A stretch of 41,054 nt of DNA from Candidatus Methylomirabilis tolerans. GTDB taxonomy: Bacteria; Methylomirabilota; Methylomirabilia; Methylomirabilales; Methylomirabilaceae. Positions 1-8,273 of this stretch are shown one piece after another. The stretch is from assembly GCA_019912425.1 (NCBI GenBank), contig JAIOIU010000095.1:1-41054 (forward strand), given 5' to 3'. The position numbers were made by a program, and so were the translations under genes. Every line of letters starts with the position of its first letter. Position 1 is the first letter of the stretch. Below the pieces are notes generated by a model, which saw nothing but the letters and a program-made list of their open reading frames with translations, had not been told where the DNA came from and searched no databases.

Positions 1-2757
1 GAGAAGGCGGCGGCGGAGATGGAGCGGCGCGTGGACCTGCTGGTCCCATACGGGTTCACCGATACCTGGATCTCTACCTTCCACGCCTTTGGAGATCGCG
101 TGCTTCGGGAGCATGCCCTGGTGCTGGGGCTGAGTCCGGACTTCCGCCTGCTGACGGTGCCGGAGCAGGTCATCTTCGTTCAGGAGCACCTGTTTGAGCT
201 TCCATTAGACTATTTCCGGCCGCTCGGCAGTCCGCTGCGGCACGTGCAGGCGCTGCTCCAACTGTTCAGTCGAGCCAAGGACGAGGATGTCGGCCCCGAG
301 CAGTACGCGAGTTACGCGGAGGAACTGGTCGGTCGAGCGACGACCTCTCCCGATGATCAAGCGCTGGCGGAGCAGGCGACGCGGGAGATGGAGATCGCCA
401 GGGTCTACCGGCAGTACCAGGAACTGATGGCTCGGGAAGGAAAGTTGGACTTCGGCGATCTGATGACGCGGACGCTCAGCCTGCTTCGGGAACATCCGCT
501 GGTACTCCAACGATTGCAGGAGCGGTTCCGGTATATCCTGGTCGATGAGTTCCAGGATACCAACTATGCCCAATTTCAGATCGTGAAGCTACTGACGGCC
601 GCTCATCGGAATGTGACGGTGGTGGGGGATGACGACCAGTCGATCTTCAAGTTTCGAGGGGCCTCGATCAGCAACATCCTCAGCTTCCGCCGTGAGTTTC
701 CTGACGCCGAGACGATCGTCCTTGCAGAGAACTATCGCTCGACGCCGAACGTTCTTGATGCTGCGTACCGTCTGATCCAGCACAACAACCCCGACCGGCT
801 GGAGTATCAGGAAGGTGTCGACAAGCGCCTGAAGCCTTGCAATGGTGACGGCCCGGCCGTTGAGAGCGTAGTCTTTCAGACCTATCAGGAGGAAGCCGAC
901 TGGGTGGTCGAAAGGATCGAGGAGCTGGTCGAGGCCAAGGCGTGCGCGCTTGGCGACATCGCCATTCTGGTCCGGCGAAACAGCGATGCCGACCCGCTCC
1001 TGCGGGCGCTGAACATGAAGGGGATCCCGTGGAGCTTCAGCGGGGCGAAGGGTCTGTACGACAGGGATGAGATACGTCTGGTGATCTCGTTCCTCCGTCT
1101 GCTGGCTGATCCATACGACTCCCTGAGTCTCTTTCATCTGGCCGGCTCCGATATCTACGGGTTGCCGGCTGCCGATTTGACCCTCTGTAACGCCCATGCG
1201 CGCCGGAAGCATCGCAGTCTCTATGAGGTGTTGCTCGATCTGACGAGGCGACCAGGCGCTGTGCCCGAGCTGTCCGGGGTCTCGACTGAAGGGATTGCTG
1301 CTGCCACGGCCCTCCTGAGTGATTTGCATCGCTATCTGGACAAAGCGGCTCGGGAGGTGACGGGACGTATCCTGTACGAGTTTCTGATGGAACAGCCTGG
1401 CTATGGCAAGCGACTGCTGCATTCGAACTCTTCGCGCGACCATCAACGGGTCAGCAACCTCGCCGCATTCTTCGGCCTGGTTCAGCGGTTCGGCGAGGTG
1501 GCGCCCCAGGACCGCGTGGCCGGCTTTGTTCCGTATCTGACGATGCTGATCGAGGCGGGCGAGAACCCGCCCGTTGCGGAGGGCGAGGCGGCGGAGGAAG
1601 GGGTGGCCGTGCTCACGCTGCACAAGGCCAAGGGCCTCGAGTTCGAGGCGGTGTTTCTTGTGGGTTTGGTCGAGAAACGGTTTCCCTCGATCGATCGGCG
1701 GGAGGCAATCCCGCTTCCCGATGAGCTGATTAAAGAGACGCTGCCGTCCGGCGACTTTCATCAGCAGGAGGAGCGGCGCCTGTTTTATGTGGGCATGACG
1801 CGGGCTAAGCGGTTCCTGTTCCTTACGCGGGCGAAGGATTACGGAACAAAGCGGGAATGGAAGCGCAGCCGGTTCCTGGCGGAGGCGCTGGCCCTGCCGA
1901 AAGAGGAGGAAGAGCAGCCATGGCGAGGGACGGCAGAGGCGGTCATAGGTCGATACGCGCCGCCGCCCCAGGTCGCCATCGATCTTGCGATCCGGGCTGA
2001 CACCCCGCTCAGCCTCTCCCACTATCAGATCGATGACTATCTGACCTGCCCGTTGAAATACAAATATGTCCATATCCTGCGGGTACCCGTTCTCAGGGAA
2101 CATACGATTATCTACGGCGCCGCGCTGCATCGGGCCGTTCAGGCGTATAATACCCAACGGCTTGCCGGGCACACAATGTCGCTTGACGATCTGATCGAAT
2201 CGTTTGAAGCCCACTGGGTCAATGAAGGGTTCATCTCCCGGGAACACGAGGAGCGGCGGATGCAGGAAGGTCGGGATGCCCTGACCCGCTTCCATGCTGG
2301 GGCCGCGAATGGACCGCTGCCGACGTCGGTCGAGAAACGATTCCGGTTCCAGCTCGGTGACGATCTCGTCACCGGCATTATGGATCGGGTAGATGAGCGT
2401 GGGGGTGAGATCGTAATTATCGACTATAAGTCGTCGTCGGTCCGGGACCAAAAAGCGGCAGACAAAGAGGCCCGGGAGAGCCAGCAACTTGCGCTGTATG
2501 CGCTGGCCTACCGGGAATCGATCGGCCGGTTGCCGGATCGGGTGGAGTTGCATTTCCTGACCCCAAGCGGCGTCATCGTCGGGCAGGCAGTGAAAAAGGA
2601 AAAAGATCTCGATCAGGCGGTCGAACGGGTTCGGGCGGCTGCAATCGGGATTCGGGGGGGTCTCTTTCAGGCGACCCCCAGTCAGTGGGTCTGTAGTTTC
2701 TGTGCCTTCAGGGCTATCTGCCCTGCTACCGTCTGGATCGGGGAGCGCCAGGGATGA
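1..2757 (+). CDS. UvrD/AddA-type ATP-dependent helicase with C-terminal PD-(D/E)XK nuclease (5' end cut by window)
   Basis: Superfamily 1A helicase fused to a RecB-like nuclease, probably acting in DNA break repair. The reading frame is open from base 1 and begins inside motif Ia (KAAAEM at bases 4-21), so Walker A and the true start lie outside the window. Numbering from the first ATG (base 19), motif Ib is TFHAF, motif II is DEFQDT (176-181), motif III is GDDDQSIFKFRG (203-214), motif IV is ENYRST, motif V is LHKAKGLE (534-541), and motif VI ends in VGMTRAKR (592-599). A Cas4/RecB-like nuclease follows, with IDYKS (D802, K804) and a QQLALYALAY helix. Cys677, Cys892, Cys895 and Cys901 have the spacing of the AddB/Cas4 4Fe-4S cluster. 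One chain therefore carries both helicase and Fe-S nuclease, as in AddB/AdnA-type or stand-alone enzymes. Its stop overlaps the next gene by four bases (ATGA), which suggests translational coupling. Confidence 0.93.
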   Translation, partial: EKAAAEMERRVDLLVPYGFTDTWISTFHAFGDRVLREHALVLGLSPDFRLLTVPEQVIFVQEHLFELPLDYFRPLGSPLRHVQALLQLFSRAKDEDVGPEQYASYAEELVGRATTSPDDQALAEQATREMEIARVYRQYQELMAREGKLDFGDLMTRTLSLLREHPLVLQRLQERFRYILVDEFQDTNYAQFQIVKLLTAAHRNVTVVGDDDQSIFKFRGASISNILSFRREFPDAETIVLAENYRSTPNVLDAAYRLIQHNNPDRLEYQEGVDKRLKPCNGDGPAVESVVFQTYQEEADWVVERIEELVEAKACALGDIAILVRRNSDADPLLRALNMKGIPWSFSGAKGLYDRDEIRLVISFLRLLADPYDSLSLFHLAGSDIYGLPAADLTLCNAHARRKHRSLYEVLLDLTRRPGAVPELSGVSTEGIAAATALLSDLHRYLDKAAREVTGRILYEFLMEQPGYGKRLLHSNSSRDHQRVSNLAAFFGLVQRFGEVAPQDRVAGFVPYLTMLIEAGENPPVAEGEAAEEGVAVLTLHKAKGLEFEAVFLVGLVEKRFPSIDRREAIPLPDELIKETLPSGDFHQQEERRLFYVGMTRAKRFLFLTRAKDYGTKREWKRSRFLAEALALPKEEEEQPWRGTAEAVIGRYAPPPQVAIDLAIRADTPLSLSHYQIDDYLTCPLKYKYVHILRVPVLREHTIIYGAALHRAVQAYNTQRLAGHTMSLDDLIESFEAHWVNEGFISREHEERRMQEGRDALTRFHAGAANGPLPTSVEKRFRFQLGDDLVTGIMDRVDERGGEIVIIDYKSSSVRDQKAADKEARESQQLALYALAYRESIGRLPDRVELHFLTPSGVIVGQAVKKEKDLDQAVERVRAAAIGIRGGLFQATPSQWVCSFCAFRAICPATVWIGERQG

Positions 2758-3350
2758 AGATCGGGATCGATCTCGACGATGTCCTGGCCGATTCGCTGCC
2801 GCATTTTACGCAGGCGTTTAATAGGCATTTTGACCTTGATATTGAACTGCCTGATGCCGCGTGGCGGATCGCCGACCGGTTTCCCCAGATTCCCCGGCAA
2901 GAGGCTGACGACTTCTTCACAGAACTGATCGAGAACGGTTTCTTCTCATCCAGATCGCTTATCCCCCACGCTAAAGAAGCGGTGGAAACATTGGTTGACG
3001 GCGGCCATGATCTGTATATCATCACCGGTCGGACCCCGCGAGATGAGCGAATTACGATGGACTGGCTGGCGCGCGTCGGCGTACGGTCTTACTTTGAGGC
3101 GGTTGTGCACAGGACGTGCGACCCGGTGGAACGCCACAAGGCGGATGTCGCATCAGGATTAGCACTCAGTCTCTTCATTGAGGATGAGCTGACGGTCGCC
3201 CTTACGGTGGCGGGGGCTGCCATCCCGGTCCTGCTGTTCGATCGCCCATGGAATCAGGGTCCGCTTCCCGGCAACGTGCGCCGGGTCGAGTCATGGCATG
3301 AGGCGCTGACACAAATTGCCGAACTGAACGGCAGCAATGGACACCAATAG
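2754..3350 (+). CDS. HAD-superfamily 5'(3')-deoxyribonucleotidase-like phosphatase
   Basis: A 198-residue protein of the NT5C-like HAD family (5' nucleotidase, deoxy, type C). Motif I is at the N-terminus, IDLDDVLAD, with predicted nucleophile D6 and general acid D8. Motif II is IITGRT (about residue 90), the motif III lysine is in RHKADVA, and motif IV is FIEDE, so a full Mg-dependent phosphatase core is present. The helical stretch between motifs I and II is the expected small cap. It is probably cytosolic and would dephosphorylate nucleotides or similar small phosphoesters; the substrate cannot be read from sequence. The ATG overlaps the helicase stop (ATGA), so the two are very likely cotranscribed, which fits a nucleotide or DNA-repair role by association only. 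Confidence 0.82.
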   Translation: MKIGIDLDDVLADSLPHFTQAFNRHFDLDIELPDAAWRIADRFPQIPRQEADDFFTELIENGFFSSRSLIPHAKEAVETLVDGGHDLYIITGRTPRDERITMDWLARVGVRSYFEAVVHRTCDPVERHKADVASGLALSLFIEDELTVALTVAGAAIPVLLFDRPWNQGPLPGNVRRVESWHEALTQIAELNGSNGHQ

Positions 3351-3418
3351 TCTCGCCCTCCGCTTGCCTCTCATGCTCCAGTATGCTAGCGTACAAGAGT
3401 AGTAACCTGGGTTCGGAG

Positions 3419-3473
3419 CTAACAGGAGGTGAGTGGGTCCGCTTATGGACGGGCAGTCTCTCCTTCTGGTTAG
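3419..3473 (+). ncRNA. Strong leader hairpin upstream of the rodZ-like gene
   Basis: In the gap between the nucleotidase and the rodZ-like gene, 3419-3433 pairs with 3458-3473: five pairs, a one-base bulge, six pairs including one G-T, one mismatch, then three pairs. The loop holds a smaller hairpin (GTCC at 3437-3440 with GGAC at 3447-3450). The left arm contains AGGAGGT, a perfect Shine-Dalgarno-like sequence, but no start codon follows at a useful distance. It may be a leader regulatory hairpin or a small structured RNA. I could not match it to SRP, 6S or a riboswitch from memory. Confidence 0.4.
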
Positions 3474-3516
3474 ATGAAACGGCGACGGCTCGGTGCCCAT
3501 AAGATAGGAATGACTG

Positions 3517-4392
3517 ATGCGAGAAGAGGGCAAGATGGATAGCGAAGAAGGTAGTTCGACGAGCACGATTGGCCCGCTCCTACAGGGAGCCAGGACGGCA
3601 AAGGGCCTCACGATCGAGGCCGCCGCCGCCGCCAGTAAGGTTCCCCTCTCCTTCATCCGACTGTTGGAGCAGGAGCAGTTCCACCTGGTCCCCGATTCAT
3701 TGTATCTCATCCGGTTTCTGACGGAATATGCCACATTTCTTGGCCTTGATCCAAAACAGGTTGCGGCACAGTTGAAGGACCAGGTCAGTTCGGCCAGGCG
3801 AGAGAGCGGGTTGTCGCATCCGGTGTCCTCAATGGGGTCGCAGATCGATCTCCGTCGCCTGGCTATGTATCTGCTGCCTGCGGTAATCGTGATTCCCCTT
3901 ATCTTTATCGGGCTGTCCCTTCTGTCCGGGCGAGAGTCGGCAATGCCGCCGGATCGCCGGCTGGAATTACCAGAGTCCCAAGGTGCGGCTACGTCCCTTC
4001 CAGAGGTTGCGACTGCGGTTTCGCCAGGCTCTCAAGCCCCATCCCTGAGTACAGGGCAGCCAGACGGGTCCGTCTCACCCCACCAAGTTACTGATCCCGC
4101 ACCACAGGAGCCACAGGGCCCTCCCGCCCGGTATAAACTTCGGGCTGAGGCGAAGGAAATGACCTGGATTGCGGTGGCCTCAGATGGGGCAACTCGGAGA
4201 CAGGCCCTGTTACATCCTGGCGAGACGGCGTCATGGTCGGCGAATAATGGATTTGTTGTGACGATCGGCAATGCCGGAGGGGTGACCCTCATGCTGAATG
4301 GTCGGCCGATTTCGTTGAAGGGGGCGCGGGGTCAGGTAATCCAGAATCTTGCCCTACCTGAGAACGACGGGCCGCCCGTCGCAGGGCAGTAA
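3517..4392 (+). CDS. rodZ: RodZ-like cytoskeletal/HTH membrane protein
   Basis: A 291-residue protein with RodZ architecture. An N-terminal helix-turn-helix (HTH_25 type, about residues 20-85, including LLQGARTAKGLTIEAAAAAS) is followed by a charged linker. One transmembrane helix follows (about 113-138, LAMYLLPAVIVIPLIFIGLS), then a Pro/Ser-rich periplasmic linker, and a C-terminal beta domain (about 205-285, DUF4115-like). RodZ links MreB filaments to the wall-synthesis machinery in rod-shaped cells. No mreB is nearby, so a related HTH-membrane regulator is possible. The ATG at 3517 opens the frame; the ATG at 3535 has the better ribosome site (AGAGGG five bases upstream) and may be the true start. 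Confidence 0.75.
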   Translation: MREEGKMDSEEGSSTSTIGPLLQGARTAKGLTIEAAAAASKVPLSFIRLLEQEQFHLVPDSLYLIRFLTEYATFLGLDPKQVAAQLKDQVSSARRESGLSHPVSSMGSQIDLRRLAMYLLPAVIVIPLIFIGLSLLSGRESAMPPDRRLELPESQGAATSLPEVATAVSPGSQAPSLSTGQPDGSVSPHQVTDPAPQEPQGPPARYKLRAEAKEMTWIAVASDGATRRQALLHPGETASWSANNGFVVTIGNAGGVTLMLNGRPISLKGARGQVIQNLALPENDGPPVAGQ

Positions 4393-4405
4393 GGTGGGGG
4401 TCGGG

Positions 4406-5338
4406 ATGCATACAGGAATTGTCCGGGACAGCGGGGGCTCGATCAGCCGGCGCTTGCAAATAGGGATAGTTCTGAACCTCCTGTTTGCCCTGACCGAGTT
4501 GATAGCGGGCCTGACTGCCGGGAGTCTTGCCCTCATAGGCGATGCGTGGCATAACTTCAGCGACGTGATCGGACTAGCCATTTCATGGGTTGCGCTTCGA
4601 CAAGTGGAGCGCCCTGCCAACGAACGAAAGACCTTTGGCTATCATCGAGCCAGCATCCTGGCCGCCCTTGCCAACGGGATCGCGCTGATCGGCATCACAT
4701 TGTGGCTGTTCTATGTGGCCGTCAATCGGCTGGGATCGCCGGTTACGCCGGAAGCGCCCGTCATGATGGCAGTCGCAGGGATCGGATTTCTGATCAATGT
4801 CGGGGTCGCCCTGTCGCTCCGGGAAGGGACCAGAGATCTCAATATCCGAAGCGCCTTTCTACACCTGCTGAGCGATGGGTTCGTGTCGCTTGGTGTCGTG
4901 GCGGCCGGGGTTATTATACTGCTCAGTGGCTGGAGCTTAATCGATCCGCTCCTGAGTTGTGTGATCGGGCTGTTGGTTTTGGTCGGCTGCTGGGACATCG
5001 TGGCAGAGACAGTGAATGTGTTGATGGAGGGCGTTCCGCGCGGGGTCCAAGTGGATCTCCTCTTACGAACAGTGCGCACCTTTCCGGAGGTCAAGGATGT
5101 GCACGACCTGCATGTCTGGAGCTTGAGCTCTCATGTCTATGCTATGAGTTGCCACCTTCAGGTGGCTGATCTGCAGGCCAGCCAGGGCAATCGGCTGCTC
5201 GATCGGATCAGCCATATGCTGAAGGAGCGCTTCGGCATCGCCCACACCACCTTCCAGCTTGAAGCCGGGACCTGCACGCTTGAACAGGCATGTGCCCTTA
5301 ATGCAAAGGGACCAGCAGCCGTTCTCCGGCCTCACTGA
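4406..5338 (+). CDS. Cation diffusion facilitator (CzcD/ZitB-like) metal exporter
   Basis: An inner-membrane proton-coupled divalent metal exporter, most likely for Zn(II), with 310 residues from the chosen ATG. Six membrane helices are visible. The transport-site pairs are H49-x3-D53 in TM2 (WHNFSD) and H153-x3-D157 in TM5 (HLLSD). This HxxxD/HxxxD pattern is typical of Zn/Co/Cd transporters rather than Mn or Fe ones. A cytoplasmic C-terminal domain with VHDLHVWSLSSHVYAMSCHL follows. The frame is open upstream to 4349, but that would overlap the rodZ-like gene; the ATG at 4406 lies 13 bases after the rodZ-like stop with a G-rich ribosome site (AAGGTGGGGG). Confidence 0.88.
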   Translation: MHTGIVRDSGGSISRRLQIGIVLNLLFALTELIAGLTAGSLALIGDAWHNFSDVIGLAISWVALRQVERPANERKTFGYHRASILAALANGIALIGITLWLFYVAVNRLGSPVTPEAPVMMAVAGIGFLINVGVALSLREGTRDLNIRSAFLHLLSDGFVSLGVVAAGVIILLSGWSLIDPLLSCVIGLLVLVGCWDIVAETVNVLMEGVPRGVQVDLLLRTVRTFPEVKDVHDLHVWSLSSHVYAMSCHLQVADLQASQGNRLLDRISHMLKERFGIAHTTFQLEAGTCTLEQACALNAKGPAAVLRPH

Positions 5339-5415
5339 GGCGCGTTAGCTCGCTTTTTCCTCTTCCCTCTCATACCCCAACCACCCATGCATAGCAACAG
5401 AGCCACTTGGCCATT

Positions 5416-6240
5416 TCAATCCAGACCCTTCTGCCCGATGAGGAAGATTGCGCCCAGATTGTTGCGGTAATGCTCGAATACCCGTCGCATCGCGAGTACC
5501 CGTCGCCGCGCCGCGCCATCGAGTAGGAGGTTCTTCGCGAGCCTCACCGCTCCGACTACCCCCTCATCCTGGACCAGGCGCCTCGGCCTCAGCAGGTGCA
5601 TCGGCGCGTATCCGGACGCTATGATGCGGAATCCGACCCCCTCCAACAGGGCCCTCCACTCGTGTTCTGGCAAGGAGCGAGTGCCAACATGGATCACCGA
5701 CGACAACATACCATCGATCTCCTGCTTTTGGTCGGCCGGTATATCGTCGGGAACAACAGCGAGCTCATGAATGCCGTAGCGGCCCCCAGGACGCAGGAGC
5801 CGGAACGCTTCCGCCGCGATCAGGCGCTTTCGCTCCTGGGCGTGCATGCTCAGCATGGCCTCGCCGATGACGACCGATGCCGAGCCGTCAGGTTGATTCG
5901 TTTGATCTGCAGCGCCGACGACAACTGATACATTCGGGCTGTGGGGGAGTTGCCGGGCCGTCCACTGCATTGCCTTTGCGTCCCGCTCGACGCCCACATA
6001 GCGCCGAGGCTTCCGCTCCAGGATCATACTCGCCGTCACGCCCAGGCCGGGTGCGAACTCGACTACGTCGTCGTCCGGTCCGATCGCCAAGTCATCGAGC
6101 AGTGCTCGCGTTAGACCGAGACCTCCGGGGCGCAAGACGCGCTTGCCAAGTCGGGCAAGGAGCCAGTGACCCGGCATCTTCGCGACATCCAGGTCGCCGC
6201 CTGGCAGATCCGCCAATTGTGTCGATTGCTCTGCGGTCAT
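5416..6240 (-). CDS. SAM-dependent class I methyltransferase
   Basis: A protein of about 274 residues with a Rossmann methyltransferase fold. Motif I is VVEFAPGLGVTA, the acidic end of strand beta-2 is YVGVERDAKAM, and the post-motif is LLRPGGRYGIHEL. The substrate is unknown; the long C-terminal region (LEGVGFRIIASGYAPMHLLRPRR) is typical of type-11 small-molecule methyltransferases. The frame extends further upstream, but the start at 6240 is preferred: ATG with GAAGGGAG about six bases upstream. It is convergent with the CDF gene. The XRE-type regulator lies upstream on the same strand. Confidence 0.8.
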   Translation of the reverse strand: MTAEQSTQLADLPGGDLDVAKMPGHWLLARLGKRVLRPGGLGLTRALLDDLAIGPDDDVVEFAPGLGVTASMILERKPRRYVGVERDAKAMQWTARQLPHSPNVSVVVGAADQTNQPDGSASVVIGEAMLSMHAQERKRLIAAEAFRLLRPGGRYGIHELAVVPDDIPADQKQEIDGMLSSVIHVGTRSLPEHEWRALLEGVGFRIIASGYAPMHLLRPRRLVQDEGVVGAVRLAKNLLLDGAARRRVLAMRRVFEHYRNNLGAIFLIGQKGLD

Positions 6241-6352
6241 TGACATCTCCCTTCTGCTTCGGAGGCTGACACTCCAATCCCCTTCTCTAGCCGCCTGGCA
6301 CCGGTCGATCCCAGAACAGGTTGAAAATGGGCATCTACTCTCCTTGCCTATC

Positions 6353-6724
6353 TTACGGTTTTCGATCCAGGATCTCCATAATAAAGATTTGCAGTTTCTT
6401 GAGCGCCCCCGGTCTCGGCTGCCGATCATTGCCGTCACGAGGCCAACAACCTCTTGGGATTCCGGAAGGTGTTGGGACGACCCTAGGGGGGAATTGGAAC
6501 AGGTCTTCGACCTCCAGTTCCAGGGCCAGGACGATTCGCTGGAGGGTTCCGAGCGTCAGATTGCAGCGCCCCGCCTCGATCCGCTGGAGGTACTTGTAAT
6601 TGAGGCCCCTTGCCTCGATCGCCTCCTGACGAAGACCGCGCACCGCCCGAAGGGCCATGAGCCTCTTGCCCAGCAAAGCCTGGACAGCTTCAGGTGATCT
6701 CTTGGAGCCGATCTGCCTACTCAT
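6353..6724 (-). CDS. XRE/Cro-CI family helix-turn-helix regulator
   Basis: A 123-residue DNA-binding protein. The HTH spans about residues 15-75: RLMALRAVRGLRQEAIEARG then LNYKYLQRIEAGRCNLTLGT then LQRIVLALELEVEDLF, the classic HTH_3 pattern. The tail after residue 80 is basic and probably disordered. It lies upstream of the methyltransferase on the same strand and is divergent from the bacterioferritin-like gene, so either could be a target. The ligand is unknown. Confidence 0.82.
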   Translation of the reverse strand: MSRQIGSKRSPEAVQALLGKRLMALRAVRGLRQEAIEARGLNYKYLQRIEAGRCNLTLGTLQRIVLALELEVEDLFQFPPRVVPTPSGIPRGCWPRDGNDRQPRPGALKKLQIFIMEILDRKP

Positions 6725-6731
6725 AGTGAGG

Positions 6732-6760
6732 TTGACACCTTCTGCAATGGGGTCTAAGTT
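6732..6760 (+). promoter_or_regulatory. Sigma-70-type promoter for the bacterioferritin-like gene
   Basis: TTGACA (6732-6737) and TAAGTT (6755-6760) are separated by exactly 17 bases. The ferritin-like gene starts 84 bases downstream behind a strong ribosome site. The -35 box lies eight bases upstream of the divergent XRE start, so that regulator could act here. Confidence 0.6.
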
Positions 6761-6843
6761 ATGAAGTATTCGGGGCGCTTTCTACGCCGCACGCCGTTCC
6801 CTTACTCCCTCAGCCTGCAAGGCCATGAGGAAAGGAGGAAGCC

Positions 6844-7302
6844 ATGGACGTTCAGCGGGCGATCACAGGACTTAATCAATGCCTGGCCATCGAATACGCG
6901 ACCATGATTCAATACCTTCAGAACAGCTTTCTCATTCAAGGACTGGAGCGGGAGTATCTTGCCGGGCTTTTCAGAGATCGCGCCAAAGGCGAAATGGGCC
7001 ACGCCGAGCGCCTGGGCGATAAGATTGTCGCCCTGGGCGGTATCCCTACCATTGAGCCGGCGTTGATTGCGCAATCGCTCGAGGTGGCCGAGATGCTTGG
7101 ACAGGGCCTGGCAGCAGAGCGGGAGGCCCTCAAGGCCCTGACGACGCTGCTGTCCGAAGTCGGAGACGACGTCCCTCTGCGTGTATTTGTTGAGCAGCTT
7201 TGCCTCGATACGCAAGAGCACATCGAGAGCTTCGAAAAGCTCCTCGCCCAGAAACGGCTCATCATCGCCACCAAAGAGGTGCGCTTAAAGCAGGTTGCCT
7301 GA
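6844..7302 (+). CDS. Bacterioferritin-like diiron protein with an altered ferroxidase site
   Basis: A 152-residue four-helix-bundle protein of the bacterioferritin family, expected to store or detoxify iron. Aligned by eye to E. coli Bfr, it keeps E17 (Bfr E18), E50 and H53 in EMGHAE (E51, H54), E92 (E94) and H126 (H130). M51 matches the haem-ligating M52. The Bfr E127 position is T123 in LDTQEHIE, so the last ferroxidase Glu is missing unless neighbouring D122 or E125 substitutes. This could mean altered iron chemistry or a storage-only subunit. The start is well supported by AAAGGAGG six bases upstream. It is a single-gene unit with its own promoter and no neighbouring bfd gene. Confidence 0.83.
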   Translation: MDVQRAITGLNQCLAIEYATMIQYLQNSFLIQGLEREYLAGLFRDRAKGEMGHAERLGDKIVALGGIPTIEPALIAQSLEVAEMLGQGLAAEREALKALTTLLSEVGDDVPLRVFVEQLCLDTQEHIESFEKLLAQKRLIIATKEVRLKQVA

Positions 7303-7331
7303 TCCAAGACCATCGCTTCCTCTCGGAACCC

Positions 7332-7694
7332 TCAGGGGCGGAGCGAGAGGCTCAATCCTTGAGGGTTTCTGGGTGTGTCTGTGCCGATTGTGCATGTCAT
7401 TTTCAATGTCCGAGCAGACGATTTCACTTGAGCTGCGCCCCTGCCCAGAATCGCTTTCAGGGCCCCGATCTGAAGCGTATCGAGCTGGATACGCCGCTGG
7501 ATGTACCAGCCGATCCCCTCGCCCCAGCCTAACAGTCGAAGCTCCAGTTTCGTTGTGCCTTCAGAGGTCAGAAGAGCGACCTCGATCCGTGTCGTTCCGT
7601 CCTCATTGAACTGGCCGCCCAGAATGAACTCCTTCTCCTGGCGAGCCGTCTTCCGACCTCGCCCCTCTCCTGTCGACCACTGCTCCTGATGCAT
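7332..7694 (-). CDS. Small conserved hypothetical protein, possibly PC4-like
   Basis: A 120-residue basic protein and the last gene of the minus-strand oxidase/flavin cluster. The core (about residues 22-85) is a run of predicted beta strands followed by a helix, RIQLDTLQIGALKAIL. This resembles the PC4/p15 single-strand DNA-binding layout (strands, then a K/R-rich hairpin, then a helix), but the match is weak. The start is supported by AAAGGGGG seven bases upstream of the ATG at 7694. The role in this operon is unknown; it could be an unlinked regulator. Confidence 0.5.
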   Translation of the reverse strand: MHQEQWSTGEGRGRKTARQEKEFILGGQFNEDGTTRIEVALLTSEGTTKLELRLLGWGEGIGWYIQRRIQLDTLQIGALKAILGRGAAQVKSSARTLKMTCTIGTDTPRNPQGLSLSLRP

Positions 7695-7757
7695 ACAACA
7701 ACCCCCTTTCTATTCAGCGACCGTACACAGCACCGGTATCTTTTGCGTGTTCATGTT

Positions 7758-8273
7758 TTATTCTGCCTTTCGAAGATCGTCCCGATAGGCGTTGGGAACC
7801 TTCATGTACAGCGCACCGAGGACAGAGACGATCAGCACTGCCATAGTGGTCTGGAGGAGAAGGAAGGCGCCGATCTTGAGATAGGCGAAGGAGGGGTGCG
7901 CAAACCGGATCAACCAACCCGCGGCCTCGTTGGAAATCGCGGACACGAAGGTCAGGTGTATCAGCCAGATCTTGGTCAGAGGCCTGAAGGGCACGAACAG
8001 CACAAGGTGGCTCAGCGTCAGGATGAAGACGCCCATCGCCAGGAGATGGAAATGACTGATCTCGAGTAACACCTTGTAACTGCGAGGCGGCATGAACTGC
8101 ACCTCGGACCCCCCGTAGTGGGCGACAACGGACTCGTAATCAAGCCCCATCTGGTTAAAGAAGAACAATGCGTTGGTGAGCCACAGGCCCGCGCTGTAAA
8201 AGAGAAACCACAGAATGATGGCGCGAAGCAGCCGGTTCTGGGTCCACTCTCCGGTGACGACGAAACGCATCAT
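7758..8273 (-). CDS. Four-helix inner-membrane protein with histidines in the helices
   Basis: A 171-residue membrane protein with helices near residues 17-38, 68-95, 99-121 and 130-155. I do not recognise the family. H74, H76 and H89 lie in the second helix and H106 in the third; the 13-residue H76-H89 spacing resembles paired haem-b ligands in cytochromes b. The start codons ATGATG overlap the stop of the FMN-binding gene, so the two are translationally coupled. The coupling suggests a membrane electron-transfer partner for the flavoprotein. A haem or quinone role is inference. Confidence 0.72.
   Translation of the reverse strand: MMRFVVTGEWTQNRLLRAIILWFLFYSAGLWLTNALFFFNQMGLDYESVVAHYGGSEVQFMPPRSYKVLLEISHFHLLAMGVFILTLSHLVLFVPFRPLTKIWLIHLTFVSAISNEAAGWLIRFAHPSFAYLKIGAFLLLQTTMAVLIVSVLGALYMKVPNAYRDDLRKAE

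Noticed and set aside
589-2553. 654-residue open frame on the minus strand
   Set aside because: It lies opposite the helicase, has no family motifs, and its Arg/Pro-rich composition is that of an antisense shadow in GC-rich DNA.
3419-3473. SRP RNA or 6S RNA
   Set aside because: The SRP core (GGAAG/AGCAG) is absent, and the structure is far shorter than 6S RNA.
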